NCBI RefSeq assembly: GCF_004000435.1 | Contig: NZ_RBVZ01000012.1 | Location: forward strand, 593-64,592 | Length of the DNA: 64,000 nt | Source: Alexandriicola marinus | GTDB taxonomy: Bacteria; Pseudomonadota; Alphaproteobacteria; Rhodobacterales; Rhodobacteraceae | Direction of reading: 5' to 3' | Shown: in pieces, positions 33,960 through 43,118 of the stretch | How positions within the stretch are numbered: position 1 is the first letter of the stretch | Layout: every line of letters starts with the position of its first letter | The notes under the pieces: model-generated | Told to the model about the DNA's origin: nothing | Database searches by the model: none | Seen by the model: the letters and a program-made list of their open reading frames with translations, nothing else | Made by a program: the position numbers and the translations under genes

Positions 33960-34796
33960 ATGCACTACTCACGATTCTTTATGATGATCGGAACATCGAC
34001 CGTGGTCATGTTCGTTCTGATGTACCTGAACACCTATCTTTGGGGCCATATCTTCTTTTCGGAGACACGCCTTTACATGGCCATCCTGATGGGGGCGACC
34101 ATGGCCGTGATCATGTTGGCGTACATGTTGTCCATGTATCAGAACACCAAAGCCAACATCGCGATTTTCGTTGGCGCAATAGTCCTTTTCGCGGCGAGCC
34201 TCTGGCTGGTTCGCGGGCAATTCACGGTACAGGACAGGTCCTACATGCGCGCCATGATCCCGCACCACTCGATCGCCATCATGACGTCGACTCGTGCCGA
34301 GATCACCGACCCGCGCGTCCGGGGGCTCGCAGACGACATTATCTATGCGCAGGACAAGGAAATCGCCGAAATGCGCTACCTTATTGCTGACATTGGAGCA
34401 AACGGCGAAGCATCGGCCACGCGAAGCGAAACGCCGGCGCAGGTTGTGGATGCGCAACAGGCGCTTCAAACGGAGGTCGTGTCGAAGGTCGATCCTGAGT
34501 TTCTGACGGAAGACGAAATCGCTGCGGTGTTCCCGAATGGCGGAAATTGCCGCTTTGCTTACACCTCGGACAGTCCGGCTGTACTGGTGACTGGTGAAAC
34601 CGGCGAAGGGTCTGCCGCCGCAATGAAGATCAGCGGTGATCTGGTGCGCCTGAATGCGCAGGGCGAAAATGCATTTTCTGAAGGCCCGCTGTCGGCCGAG
34701 ATCGCAGAGACGAACGGTGACCTGACCGATCTGATCGTCAGCGCGGGAACCGACTACGAAGCCGGGTTCCGTGGTCAACTTACGTGCAGCGGATAA
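33960..34796 (+). CDS. Membrane-anchored DUF305 protein with extra periplasmic domain
   Basis: 278 residues. Three N-terminal helices (about 5-25, 35-56, 63-84) are followed by a DUF305 core: RAMIPHHSIAIMTSTRAEI, YAQDKEIAEMRYLI. The HH and Met residues are likely copper ligands. From about residue 165 a further domain of unknown family contains GGNCRFAYTSDSPAVLVTG and ends with LTCSG, with two Cys. GGAGG precedes the ATG. Copper-inducible expression is suggested by the upstream dyad. Confidence 0.82.
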   Translation: MHYSRFFMMIGTSTVVMFVLMYLNTYLWGHIFFSETRLYMAILMGATMAVIMLAYMLSMYQNTKANIAIFVGAIVLFAASLWLVRGQFTVQDRSYMRAMIPHHSIAIMTSTRAEITDPRVRGLADDIIYAQDKEIAEMRYLIADIGANGEASATRSETPAQVVDAQQALQTEVVSKVDPEFLTEDEIAAVFPNGGNCRFAYTSDSPAVLVTGETGEGSAAAMKISGDLVRLNAQGENAFSEGPLSAEIAETNGDLTDLIVSAGTDYEAGFRGQLTCSG

Positions 34797-34808
34797 GGAG
34801 GAAAGGAC

Positions 34809-35573
34809 ATGCCCCGCGACACAGACAGTAAATCCGCGCAGCTTTATCGCATGGTCATGCCGGGCCATGTCTGCCCCTACGGTCTGAAATCGAAAGACCT
34901 GCTGGAGCGGCAAGGCTTCGAGGTGGAAGACCATCCGCTTGACACCCGTGAAGACACCGATGCTTTCATGGAGAAGCACGGGGTCGAGACGACGCCGCAG
35001 ACTTTCATCGGGGACGAACGGATCGGCGGTTACGATGATCTCAGGGTGTTTTTCGACATTGACCCACCCGAGGAAGAGCAAAGCGACACGACCTACCAGC
35101 CGGTCATCGCGATCTTTTCCGTTGCCGCGCTGTTGGCATTGGGCCTGTCTTGGCACCAGTACGGATCGATCCTTACCTTGCGGGGGTTCGAATGGTTCAT
35201 TTCGCTGTCCATGACCATTCTCGCGATCCAGAAATTGCAGGATGTCGAAGGGTTTTCGACGATGTTCCTCAACTACGATCTGCTGGCGCGCAAATGGGTG
35301 CGATACGGCAAGGTCTACCCGTTCGGCGAAGCGTTGGCAGGTGTCCTGATGACTGCCGGCGCGCTGCTGTGGCTCTCGGCGCCTGTCGCCCTGTTTATCG
35401 GCACGGTCGGCGCTGTCAGCGTGTTCAAGGCTGTTTATATCGACAAGAGAGAGCTGAAATGCGCCTGCGTCGGCGGTGACAGTTCCGTCCCGCTGGGGTT
35501 CATTTCGCTGACGGAAAACCTGATGATGATCTTCATGGGTATCTGGATGCCGGTCCGCGCGATCTGGTTCTGA
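34809..35573 (+). CDS. Glutaredoxin fused to a MauE/DoxX-like membrane domain
   Basis: 254 residues. The N-terminal 85 residues are a glutaredoxin with active site CPYG (22-25) and the GSH-pocket TTPQTFI and GGYDDL. Four membrane segments follow (about 97-115, 122-140, 172-190, 195-213), with FEWFISLSMTILAIQKLQDV and ELKCACVGGDSSVPLGF, which carries a CAC motif facing one side. The fusion could pass electrons from glutathione into or across the membrane to a periplasmic thiol. It follows the DUF305 gene by 12 bases with GGAGG, forming an operon. Confidence 0.85.
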   Translation: MPRDTDSKSAQLYRMVMPGHVCPYGLKSKDLLERQGFEVEDHPLDTREDTDAFMEKHGVETTPQTFIGDERIGGYDDLRVFFDIDPPEEEQSDTTYQPVIAIFSVAALLALGLSWHQYGSILTLRGFEWFISLSMTILAIQKLQDVEGFSTMFLNYDLLARKWVRYGKVYPFGEALAGVLMTAGALLWLSAPVALFIGTVGAVSVFKAVYIDKRELKCACVGGDSSVPLGFISLTENLMMIFMGIWMPVRAIWF

Positions 35574-35594
35574 GGTACAGCCCCTTCTTGCCTG

Positions 35595-35993
35595 TCACTT
35601 GGCCAACCGCTCCGGCGACAGATCCTCGATGATGGGGCAGTCGGGCCGGTGATCCCCGGCACATTTTTCCACCAGTTCGGCGAGCGTCGCGCGCATGGAT
35701 TGCAGTTTCGCGATCTTTTCCTCGATCTGGCGCAGATGGTCTTCCGCAACCGCCTTCACTTGCATGCTTTCGCGGTTTTCATCCTCGTAGAGCGACAGGA
35801 GCGTCCTGCAATCTTCGATGGTGAACCCCAAGGCCCGTGCGCGACCCAGAAACGCCAGCTTGTGAATGTGGCTCTCGGTGAACGCGCGGTAGCCGTTCTC
35901 GCTAAGGTTCGGGCGGATCAGGCCGATGTCCTCGTAGTAGCGGATTGTTTTTGGGGGCACACCCGATTGTCGGGCAACGTCTCCGATGTTCAT
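35595..35993 (-). CDS. cueR: Cu(I)-responsive MerR-family regulator CueR
   Basis: 132 residues: winged helix (NIGDVARQSGVPPKTIRYYE), long dimer helix, and the Cu(I) loop CAGDHRPDCP, Cys111 and Cys119. This two-Cys loop is diagnostic of CueR/HmrR. It lies directly before copA on the same strand. It should recognise the CCAG-nn-CTGG dyads in TTGACC promoters at 27235, 33898, 38547, 38606, 44589 and 55392. Confidence 0.93.
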   Translation of the reverse strand: MNIGDVARQSGVPPKTIRYYEDIGLIRPNLSENGYRAFTESHIHKLAFLGRARALGFTIEDCRTLLSLYEDENRESMQVKAVAEDHLRQIEEKIAKLQSMRATLAELVEKCAGDHRPDCPIIEDLSPERLAK

Positions 35994-36005
35994 GTCGAAC
36001 CTCCG

Positions 36006-38516
36006 TTATTCTGCTGGAGCAGGAGTGGCGGCTGCCAGCTCTGCCGGGATTGCGCGCTGCTCGTCCATCGCAGGCGCGATGCGCCGCAGCCGCAGGGCAT
36101 TGGTCAGGACAAACACCGAGGACAACGCCATCGCACCCGCCGCAAGGATTGGTGACAGGAGCAACCCAAAGGCGGGATAAAGCACCCCGGCAGCGACCGG
36201 AATAAGTGCCACGTTGTAGGCAAAGGCCCAGAACAGGTTCTGCCGGATGTTGCGCATGGTCCGCCGCGATACTTCGAAGGCGTTCACCACGCCGCGCAAA
36301 TCGCCCGACATCAGGACGACATCCGCAGATTCGATGGCCACATCGGTGCCGGTTCCAATGGCGATGCCCACATCGGCATGCGCCAGCGCCGGGGCGTCGT
36401 TGATCCCGTCGCCGACAAAGGCGATGCGCTTGTTCCCTTGGCGCAAACTGTCGAGCGCCGCAACCTTGCCGTCCGGCAGGACGCCGGCGATGACGTGGTC
36501 GATACCGGTTTCGCGGGCGATGGCTTCGGCGGTTTCGCGTTTGTCGCCGGTGATCATCGCAACCGCAAGACCCTTTTCGTGCAGCGCTGCGATGGCTGCG
36601 CGGCTTGCCGGTTTGACCGGATCGGCCACGCCGATCACGGCGGCGACACGCCCATCTATGGCAGCGTAAAGCGCCGTGCGACCCTTGCTTGCGATCTTCG
36701 TTTCCTCTGGAGCCAATGCCGAGACGTCAATGCCTTCGCGCGCCATGTAGCGGTCGGCCCCAACCAACACCTCCACGTCTTCGACCACGGCGCGCACGCC
36801 GTAACCTGTGACCGATTGAAAGCCTTCGGCCGCCACAAGAGGTGCGCCCTCGGCCCGCGCGGCCCGCACGATGGCGTCCGCGACAGGATGCTCGGAGAGC
36901 GACTCCACGGCAGCGATCTTCGAGAGCGTTGTTGGGCGATCGAACCCTTCCGCCAGCACAAGGTCAGTCAGTGCGGGTCGCCCCTCGGTCACCGTGCCTG
37001 TTTTGTCGAGGGCGACCACATCAACGGAATCAAGTTGCTGCAAGGCGTCACCTTTACGGAACAGGACACCCATTTCCGCAGCACGTCCCGTCCCGACCAT
37101 GATCGAGGTCGGCGTCGCAAGCCCCATCGCGCAGGGGCACGCGATGATGAGCACCGACACACCGGCGACCAGCGCCATCGTCAGGGCCGGATCAGGCCCG
37201 AAAAACAGCCAGACCAGCACGGTCGCCGCCGCGATCGCCATCACGGCAGGCACGAACCACAAGGTGATCCGGTCGACCAATCCCTGGATCGGCAGTTTGG
37301 CGCCCTGGGCCTCTTCGACCATGCGAATAATCTGCGCCAGGGTCGTGTCGGCGCCGACCCGCGTGGCGAGGAACTGCAGGCTTCCGGCGCCGTTGACCGT
37401 CCCGCCGGTCACCGTATCTCCGGCACCTTTTTCAGCGGGGATCGGCTCGCCTGTCAGCATGCTTTCGTCGACGCGGCTGGTCCCCTCGATGACCTCGCCA
37501 TCGACCGCGATGCGTTCACCAGGGCGCACGATGACGATGTCACCCTGAACCAGCGCATCGATCTCGATCTCGACGCTTTCTCCGTCCCGCATCACGCGTG
37601 CAGTCCGCGCCTGAAGCCCTAATAGCTTCTGGATGGCCGCGCCCGTTCTCCCCTTGGCGCGCGCTTCAAGAAACCGCCCCAGAAGGATCAGAACGACGAT
37701 GACCGCTGCCGCCTCGAAATAGACGGTGCGCAGCGTGTCAGGCAGGACCGACGGTACGAATGTCGCAACCACGGAATAAAGGTAAGCCGCCCCGGTGCCG
37801 ACCGCGACGAGGCTGTTCATGTCGGGGGCACCCCGGAACAAGGCCGGGAAACCCTTGGTGTAAAACGTCCGGCCCGGGCCGAAGAGAACGATTGTCGTCA
37901 GCACGAACTGAAGAAGCCAACTCGTCTGCTGGCCAATCGTGGTCTCGATCAGCATATGAACGGCCGGAATGACGTGGCCACCCATTTCGATCAGGAAGAC
38001 CGGCAAGGCGAGGATGGCCGCAAAGGTGACCCGTTTGGCAAGCGCCTGAGCCTCTTCCTCCTTGCGCGCAACTCTGTCGTCACCGGCCTGGGCCGTTGCC
38101 ACGGTTGCTGGATACCCTGCCGCGCCGCTTGATTCGATCAGATCGGATGTCGTGACAAGACCTTCGACGTAAACGACCGTCGCCGTCTCTGAGGCGAGGT
38201 TGACGTTCACCTCGACCACCCCGGGCACCGCGGCAAGCGCCTTATCGACCCGCCCGACGCAAGAGGCACAGGACATCGCTGCAATCGTGAGTTCGGCCCT
38301 GGCCTTCCGCGCGGGGTAGCCCAGCTCGCGAAGGGATTCGATGATGTCGGGAATGCGCTTGAGCGCGTCCACGCTCATGCGAGCAGTTTCCGAGGCAAGG
38401 TTCACCGACACATCCTCTACGCCGTCGATTGCATTCAATGCGCGATCGACCCTGCCAACGCAGGACGCGCATGACATGCCTTCGATCGGCAGGCTGATCT
38501 GTTTGGGTTCGGGCAT
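36006..38516 (-). CDS. copA: Cu(I)-exporting P1B ATPase with two HMA domains
   Basis: 836 residues. Two N-terminal HMA domains with intact [11 protein letters not shown] and [11 protein letters not shown] loops. Eight membrane segments with [21 protein letters not shown] and AMALSS complete the Cu(I) site. [20 protein letters not shown] and [10 protein letters not shown] are the catalytic motifs. ATG 38514-38516 is chosen because AGGTGA precedes it; the ATG at 38535-38537 is only ten bases from the promoter's -10 and lacks a ribosome site. It exports Cu(I) to the periplasm, with CopZ as the likely cytoplasmic donor. Confidence 0.95.
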   Translation of the reverse strand: MPEPKQISLPIEGMSCASCVGRVDRALNAIDGVEDVSVNLASETARMSVDALKRIPDIIESLRELGYPARKARAELTIAAMSCASCVGRVDKALAAVPGVVEVNVNLASETATVVYVEGLVTTSDLIESSGAAGYPATVATAQAGDDRVARKEEEAQALAKRVTFAAILALPVFLIEMGGHVIPAVHMLIETTIGQQTSWLLQFVLTTIVLFGPGRTFYTKGFPALFRGAPDMNSLVAVGTGAAYLYSVVATFVPSVLPDTLRTVYFEAAAVIVVLILLGRFLEARAKGRTGAAIQKLLGLQARTARVMRDGESVEIEIDALVQGDIVIVRPGERIAVDGEVIEGTSRVDESMLTGEPIPAEKGAGDTVTGGTVNGAGSLQFLATRVGADTTLAQIIRMVEEAQGAKLPIQGLVDRITLWFVPAVMAIAAATVLVWLFFGPDPALTMALVAGVSVLIIACPCAMGLATPTSIMVGTGRAAEMGVLFRKGDALQQLDSVDVVALDKTGTVTEGRPALTDLVLAEGFDRPTTLSKIAAVESLSEHPVADAIVRAARAEGAPLVAAEGFQSVTGYGVRAVVEDVEVLVGADRYMAREGIDVSALAPEETKIASKGRTALYAAIDGRVAAVIGVADPVKPASRAAIAALHEKGLAVAMITGDKRETAEAIARETGIDHVIAGVLPDGKVAALDSLRQGNKRIAFVGDGINDAPALAHADVGIAIGTGTDVAIESADVVLMSGDLRGVVNAFEVSRRTMRNIRQNLFWAFAYNVALIPVAAGVLYPAFGLLLSPILAAGAMALSSVFVLTNALRLRRIAPAMDEQRAIPAELAAATPAPAE

Positions 38517-38546
38517 ATGTGTCACCTGTTTTTCCATTCGAAGTGG

Positions 38547-38577
38547 AATATGAGGCTTCCAGTTACTGGAGGGTCAA
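38547..38577 (-). promoter_or_regulatory. CueR promoter of copA
   Basis: On the minus strand TTGACC and CATATT are 19 bases apart, with CTCCAGTAACTGGAAG in the spacer. CCAGTAACTGG is a near-perfect dyad and is the best match in the window to known CueR operators. Confidence 0.88.
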
Positions 38578-38605
38578 TGGGAGGGCGCCAAATAAATTTC
38601 TTCAC

Positions 38606-38636
38606 TTGACCTTCCAGCGGGGGGAAGCCCCATGTC
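38606..38636 (+). promoter_or_regulatory. CueR promoter of copZ
   Basis: TTGACC (38606-38611), 19-base spacer TTCCAGCGGGGGGAAGCCC, then CATGTC. The left arm CTTCCAG is perfect and the right arm is degenerate. Together with 38547 it makes a divergent pair of CueR promoters about 30 bases apart. Confidence 0.78.
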
Positions 38637-38668
38637 ACCGATAGAAATCAGATCAAGGAGTGGTTCCG

Positions 38669-38869
38669 ATGAAGTTCAGCGTTCCGGACATGAGCTGTGG
38701 GCATTGCACCGCAGCAATCGAAAGCGCGGTGAAGAGCGCAGATCCGAATGCAGGCGTAGAATGTGACCTTTCTGCCCGACAGGTGCATGTCGACAGCGTG
38801 TTACCAGCCGATCAGGTCCAAGCGATCATTCGGGATGCGGGCTACAACGTGGAACCTGCGGCCGCTTGA
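38669..38869 (+). CDS. copZ: Copper chaperone CopZ
   Basis: 66 residues, a single HMA domain: MKFSVPDMSCGHCTAAIESA with the CxxC loop, ending VQAIIRDAGYNVEPA. It carries Cu(I) in the cytoplasm, probably to the divergent copA. AAGGAG lies ten bases upstream of the ATG at 38669. Confidence 0.92.
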   Translation: MKFSVPDMSCGHCTAAIESAVKSADPNAGVECDLSARQVHVDSVLPADQVQAIIRDAGYNVEPAAA

Positions 38870-38875
38870 TGCAGT

Positions 38876-38904
38876 GCCTGGACCACCCAAGGGTGGTCCG
38901 GGCA
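38876..38904. terminator. Bidirectional hairpin between copZ and dsbA
   Basis: GCCTGGACCACCC and GGGTGGTCCGGGC pair over 13 positions (one T-G wobble) around an AA loop, in the 42-base gap between two convergent genes. It probably ends transcripts from both sides. Confidence 0.7.
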
Positions 38905-38911
38905 CAGAATT

Positions 38912-39643
38912 TCAGTCTTCGACTTTGCGGGCTTCCTCGACCAAGTCGGCAAGCTGCGCCTTTTCGACGAAGCCCGGGACCAGTGCATCCCCGATCACGA
39001 AAGACGGCGTGCCGTTAAAGCCCAGAGCTTGGGTCAGTTGCATGGAGGTCGCAATGTGCTCTTCGACCTCGGGGGCCTCCATGTCCTTGCGCAACTGCGC
39101 GATATCCAGGCCGATCTCCTCGGCCACGCGCAGCACGGAGGCCTCTTCCGCGCGGCCTTCCAGCCCCATCATTGCCCAGTGAAACTCTTCGTATTTGTCC
39201 TGCTTGCGCGCTGCCAAGGCCGCTTTCGCGGCAAACACCGATCCGTCTCCGAGAATGGGCCATTCACGATAGACGAGGCGAATGTTGGGATCGTCTTCGA
39301 TCAAAGCCCGCACCTCGGGTTTGACCCGCCGACAATAGGGACAGTTGTAGTCGAAGAATTCCACAACAGTGACGTCCCCTTCCAGGTTGCCGAGAACCGG
39401 CGCATTCGGATCGTTCTCGATTAGATCGCGCTGGTCATTCAGAACTTGGGCCTGACTGAGCTCCTGCGCTTGCGCCTGCCTTTGTTCGAGGATCGCCACG
39501 GCCTCCATGACAATCTCCGGGTTCTCGCGGATTGCCTCGAGCACAAGTTCCTTGACCCGGGACTCTGACAGTTCGTCCGCGAGTGCCGGTATCGGAAGCA
39601 AGGCAGCTATCGCGACCGTCGTGAAGGCTTGTCTGAAACGCAT
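38912..39643 (-). CDS. DsbA/ScsC-like periplasmic thiol oxidoreductase (second copy)
   Basis: 243 residues: signal peptide (TTVAIAALLPIPALA), a helical N-terminal extension of about 60 residues (ENPEIVMEAVAILEQRQAQ), and a DsbA domain with FFDYNCPYCRRVKPE (CPYC) and cis-Pro FNGTPSFVIG. The extension resembles ScsC-type oligomerising arms linked to copper tolerance. It may oxidise or isomerise disulfides; partners are a DsbB (31185) or the DsbD/ScsB (45234). Two bases separate it from the cytochrome gene upstream. Confidence 0.88.
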   Translation of the reverse strand: MRFRQAFTTVAIAALLPIPALADELSESRVKELVLEAIRENPEIVMEAVAILEQRQAQAQELSQAQVLNDQRDLIENDPNAPVLGNLEGDVTVVEFFDYNCPYCRRVKPEVRALIEDDPNIRLVYREWPILGDGSVFAAKAALAARKQDKYEEFHWAMMGLEGRAEEASVLRVAEEIGLDIAQLRKDMEAPEVEEHIATSMQLTQALGFNGTPSFVIGDALVPGFVEKAQLADLVEEARKVED

Positions 39644-39644
39644 T

Positions 39645-40127
39645 TTAGTTCTCTCCCCGTTGTTCGTCGGCTTCTGTCCGCGCGGCCTGGACTTCGCGGA
39701 TGCGGTCTGGCCAGGTGGACCGGATGAAGGCCAGGATGTTGTGAATTTGCTGGTCGGTCAGCACGTCTGCGAAACCGGGCATGCCACTGTCGAATTCGAC
39801 GCCCTGACGCGCCAGAAGCGCCGCACCCCCCAGTTTTGTGTAATCGAAGAGCAGGCTGTCAGGATGATGCCAGGTGTGACCCGTCTCATCATGTGGTGGT
39901 GCTGGCAGGCGCCCATCCGCGCCGGGCGTTCGCCATTCCGGCTGGCCTTCCAGACCCGCGCCATGACAAGACGCACAGTTTTCTGCGTAGAGCAACGCGC
40001 CTTCTTCGATGTCGTAGCTCTCCGCCCTGGACGCGCTGCCGACATCCGAGGATGCACTGGTCGAGAGCCAATACGTGAAGGCGGCTGCTGCGACAGTGAT
40101 CGGAAGGGACCAAACGAGATATCTCAT
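39645..40127 (-). CDS. Mono-haem c-type cytochrome
   Basis: 160 residues. An N-terminal hydrophobic segment (WSLPITVAAAAFTYWL) serves as anchor or signal. One haem site: YAENCASCHGAGLEG. The axial Met is likely in FDSGMPGFADVLTD, and IHNILAFIRSTWP is the usual C-terminal helix. The ATG overlaps the multicopper oxidase stop (ATGA), so the two are coupled and may be redox partners. A second haem motif is absent. Confidence 0.88.
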   Translation of the reverse strand: MRYLVWSLPITVAAAAFTYWLSTSASSDVGSASRAESYDIEEGALLYAENCASCHGAGLEGQPEWRTPGADGRLPAPPHDETGHTWHHPDSLLFDYTKLGGAALLARQGVEFDSGMPGFADVLTDQQIHNILAFIRSTWPDRIREVQAARTEADEQRGEN

Positions 40128-41518
40128 GTGACCCGTATCCAGGTTGTCATGCCAGATGCGGCGTGGCTGAGCATGTGGCAATGGAACAGCCACTTGCCGG
40201 GATTGTCTGCCGTAAAGGCGATCTCCCGGGACTCGTTGCCGGCCAACAGGATCGTGTCCCGCATCGGCCCGAACGCGCCGTCGGGGCGCAGCTCGCGGAA
40301 ATGCATCCCGTGCAGGTGCATCGCATGTGGGAAAACGGTCTGGTTCTCGATCTTCAGGCGCACCGGCTCGTTCAGGGATAGATCGGCCAGTGGCGTGTAG
40401 GTCATTTCGGCGACATCATTCAGGGCCCAGAATTTGCCCGCTTGGGCAAGCTGACGGAATCCAAGACGTTCCCCGCCAAGCAATGCGGACTGCATTCGCC
40501 CCATTGCCCCGCCGGACATGACCAGTCGCAAATCACGCGCATCGGCAAGGTCCGGGGCGTGTGCCGCGGGGTTCGGCGGCAACGGCAGTGGCTTGCCTCT
40601 TGGTACTGAACTGGCTGTGCCGTTGACCAGAAAACTCACCAACGGGGTCAATTGATCATCATCGCCGATGCGAAGCAATTGGGCGGTGCCGCCTTCGTCT
40701 TCGGTCACATCCACAATTAAGTCGACGCGCTGTGCCGGGCCGAGGATCAACTCGCCGTCAACCGACTGGGGTTGGCCGGTTGGCATTCCATCCACGGCCA
40801 CCGTCCAGCCACTGAATCCAGAGAGCCTCAGCGGGAAAATTCGAGCGCTTGCTGCGTTGATGATCCGCAAGCGAATGCGCTCGTTGCGCTGCGCGGGCAA
40901 GGTCAGGTCATAGCGCCCGTTGGTCGTGATAAAGTTGCCGGTACGTCCACCGTGGCTCATCATCATGGGCTGTTCGAAATTGTCGAACAGCTGCCCGCTC
41001 TCAGGGTCGAGCAACCAGTCCTCCAGAACGATGACTTCCTCGCGGTCGATGTCCGGTCCATCGACCTCTTCGACGATCAAGGCACCGCGCAGACCACGCG
41101 CGACTTGCTCGTATGAGCGATTATGCGCGTGATACCAATAGGTGCCCGCGTCCGGTACGACGAAGTCGTAGTCAAAGGTTCCACCCGGCGCTACGGCCTC
41201 TTGGGTCAGCCCTGAAACGCCATCCATCGCGTTGTCGATCCGGATTCCGTGCCAGTGAACCGAACTGGGATCGGGTACCTCGTTGCGAAACCTGCGACGC
41301 ACCCGATCGCCTTGTGTGACCCTGATTTCCGGGGCCGGAACGAGGCCGTCATAGCCCCAGATCTCTGTTTCCGGGTAGGTGTCCGGAAGAAGCTGTCGAC
41401 GTGCAACCTTGGCAATCAGGTCCTCGAACGGGGTCGCGGCAAAAGCCGACTGCGGGATGGCCGCCGCGCAGGCCGCCAGTGTTGCATGGCGCAAGAAATC
41501 CCGACGTGTTTGTCTCAT
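40124..41518 (-). CDS. Multicopper oxidase (second copy)
   Basis: 464 residues; a Tat signal (TRRDFLRHATLAACAAAI). Copper motifs are all intact: HWHGIRID, WYHAHNRSYE, HAMHLHGMHF and FHCHMLSHAASGM. The second motif is HAH rather than HSH. About 95 residues between domains contain a Met-rich bit (MSGGAMGRMQSALLGG). Coupling to a cytochrome c gene downstream and a di-haem cytochrome upstream suggests electron exchange with the respiratory chain. It resembles, but is clearly distinct from, the copy at 31811. Confidence 0.9.
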   Translation of the reverse strand: MRQTRRDFLRHATLAACAAAIPQSAFAATPFEDLIAKVARRQLLPDTYPETEIWGYDGLVPAPEIRVTQGDRVRRRFRNEVPDPSSVHWHGIRIDNAMDGVSGLTQEAVAPGGTFDYDFVVPDAGTYWYHAHNRSYEQVARGLRGALIVEEVDGPDIDREEVIVLEDWLLDPESGQLFDNFEQPMMMSHGGRTGNFITTNGRYDLTLPAQRNERIRLRIINAASARIFPLRLSGFSGWTVAVDGMPTGQPQSVDGELILGPAQRVDLIVDVTEDEGGTAQLLRIGDDDQLTPLVSFLVNGTASSVPRGKPLPLPPNPAAHAPDLADARDLRLVMSGGAMGRMQSALLGGERLGFRQLAQAGKFWALNDVAEMTYTPLADLSLNEPVRLKIENQTVFPHAMHLHGMHFRELRPDGAFGPMRDTILLAGNESREIAFTADNPGKWLFHCHMLSHAASGMTTWIRVT

Positions 41519-41534
41519 TTCGATCCTCGAGAAA

Positions 41535-41555
41535 GCGGGGGCGTGTTGCCCCCGC
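41535..41555 (-). terminator. Hairpin in the leader of the second multicopper oxidase
   Basis: GCGGGGGC and GCCCCCGC form a perfect 8-bp stem around GTGTT, between the di-haem cytochrome stop and the oxidase start. Without a U-run it is more likely an attenuator or mRNA-processing element than a full stop. Confidence 0.45.
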
Positions 41556-41561
41556 GTGGTG

Positions 41562-42479
41562 TTAGTTCGACGCGGGGTTCTCCGCCTCGACCGTGTCCTT
41601 GTTCAGCAGGAAAAGCGCCATCGCTTCGCGATCGACAGGTGTCAGAAACCGAGTTCCCTCGCGAACCACTTCCGCCATGCTGCCGCCGAAAGCATCGCCC
41701 GAAGGGGTGATGCCGGTCTGGAGCGCATAAGCGAGGTTTGAAACCGTCCAGTCATTTTTGACCAGGTCTTTTGGCCGTATCGCGGGGGCCTTGCTGCCAC
41801 CGGGAAGCTGGGCGTTGCCTGCAAAGGAAGCACCGATATCGCGGCCTCCCGCAAGATTGCGCGGCGTATGGCAGGCTCCGCAATGTGCCGCACCGCGCAC
41901 CAATTCCCGTCCTCGATTCCATGCGTCGCTTCGCCCTTCAATCGGTTCGGTATCCGGATCGTAGAAGAACGCCGCTCGCCAGAGCTTCAGCCCCCATCGT
42001 TGGTCGAATGGGAAGCTGACATCATTTTCTGGTGCAGGCTCGTCCACGGGCGGCACGGTTTGAAACGCCGCCCAGAGGTCAGCGATATCCTGATCAGAAA
42101 AATCCGCATAGAAGGTGTACGGGAAAGACGGATAGTACGGCGTTCCATCGGGGCCGATGCCTTGCCGCACGGCTTTTGCGAACTGTTCTGCCGTCCATTC
42201 GCCCATGCCATGTTCCGGGTCTGTCGTCAGGTTGGGCGGGTAGAACGTTCCGAACGGGGTTTCGAGCGGCGCCCCTCCGGCAAGTGGTGCGCCGCCCGCT
42301 TCAAAATTGGTATGACAGGCAATGCACCCACTGGCGCGCGCCAGATATGCGCCCCGGTCGACATTGCCCTCTATTGCAATCGGAGTCACTGCACTGCCGA
42401 CAGGCCATGCAATCACGACGCCGAGGCTGGCCGCGCCCAGCACGGCGGCCCCGCTGACGAGTGTCAAGAACCGGCGCAT
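41562..42479 (-). CDS. Di-haem c-type cytochrome
   Basis: 305 residues, signal/anchor at the N-terminus (VSGAAVLGAASLGVVIAWP). Two haem sites: SGCIACHTNFEAGG and AHCGACHTPRNLAGG. The arrangement, with FGTFYPPNLTTDPEHG, resembles the cytochrome subunit of membrane alcohol/gluconate dehydrogenases and of other gene clusters. It can take electrons from a periplasmic oxidase and hand them to the quinone/oxidase chain; the donor is unknown. Two bases follow c556 upstream. Confidence 0.88.
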   Translation of the reverse strand: MRRFLTLVSGAAVLGAASLGVVIAWPVGSAVTPIAIEGNVDRGAYLARASGCIACHTNFEAGGAPLAGGAPLETPFGTFYPPNLTTDPEHGMGEWTAEQFAKAVRQGIGPDGTPYYPSFPYTFYADFSDQDIADLWAAFQTVPPVDEPAPENDVSFPFDQRWGLKLWRAAFFYDPDTEPIEGRSDAWNRGRELVRGAAHCGACHTPRNLAGGRDIGASFAGNAQLPGGSKAPAIRPKDLVKNDWTVSNLAYALQTGITPSGDAFGGSMAEVVREGTRFLTPVDREAMALFLLNKDTVEAENPASN

Positions 42480-42481
42480 GG

Positions 42482-43075
42482 TCAGTCTTCTTCCGCCCGG
42501 AAGCGTTCATGGCATGCGGAACAGACCTGGGTCGTCATCGCGAATGCTGCGTCGGCGGGCATTTCGGCAATGGCGGCCGCATCCATCATGTCGCCTCGGC
42601 CCATCATCGTGCTCCCGCCCATCATGGTTGTATCGCCTCCCATCATTGACCCGCCGCCCATCATCGAGGCGCCATCCATGGAGGTATTGCCGCTCATGCC
42701 GCCCAATCCATTGTCGGCTGCGCGTTCCAGGCCCTCAGAGTATTCTTCCAGCTGACTTGCCAATGCCGCGAAGCGCTCCCAGTCGGTCCACACCTCGTCC
42801 TTGGCTTCCGAGGGCATGCCCCCTGTGCCCTCTGGGAACAGCTTTGTCATGCTCTCACCGGCGTGCTGCTGGAACAGGCGCGCGGCATCGCGCACTGTTT
42901 CTGCGTCATAGGCCGTTTCGCCCCGCATCATCGGGGCCACGGTCTTGACCGCCTTCCCCATTGCAAGCATGGCATCCATGCGCTCTTTCACGATGCCGGT
43001 GGCACCGCTATGCGCGAATGCCGTGACCGCAGTACCTGCAATCAACACTGCCGCTACGATAGTCGTCTTTTTCAT
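42482..43075 (-). CDS. Cytochrome c556/c' with a Met-rich insert
   Basis: 197 residues. Signal peptide (VAAVLIAGTAVTAFA), then a four-helix bundle of the c' type (RMDAMLAMGKAVKTVAPMM) and the C-terminal haem site VCSACHERFR. Between helices 3 and 4 an insert of about 40 residues is full of MMGG repeats (MSGNTSMDGASMMGG and GDTTMMGGSTMMGRGDMM). The insert is not part of the standard fold and resembles Cu(I)-binding Met clusters. This would join haem electron transfer with copper binding in one protein. Confidence 0.87.
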   Translation of the reverse strand: MKKTTIVAAVLIAGTAVTAFAHSGATGIVKERMDAMLAMGKAVKTVAPMMRGETAYDAETVRDAARLFQQHAGESMTKLFPEGTGGMPSEAKDEVWTDWERFAALASQLEEYSEGLERAADNGLGGMSGNTSMDGASMMGGGSMMGGDTTMMGGSTMMGRGDMMDAAAIAEMPADAAFAMTTQVCSACHERFRAEED

Positions 43076-43118
43076 GTCTTCGATCCTTCTTTGGGTCTGC
43101 TTTTCGAGCGATGTGAAA

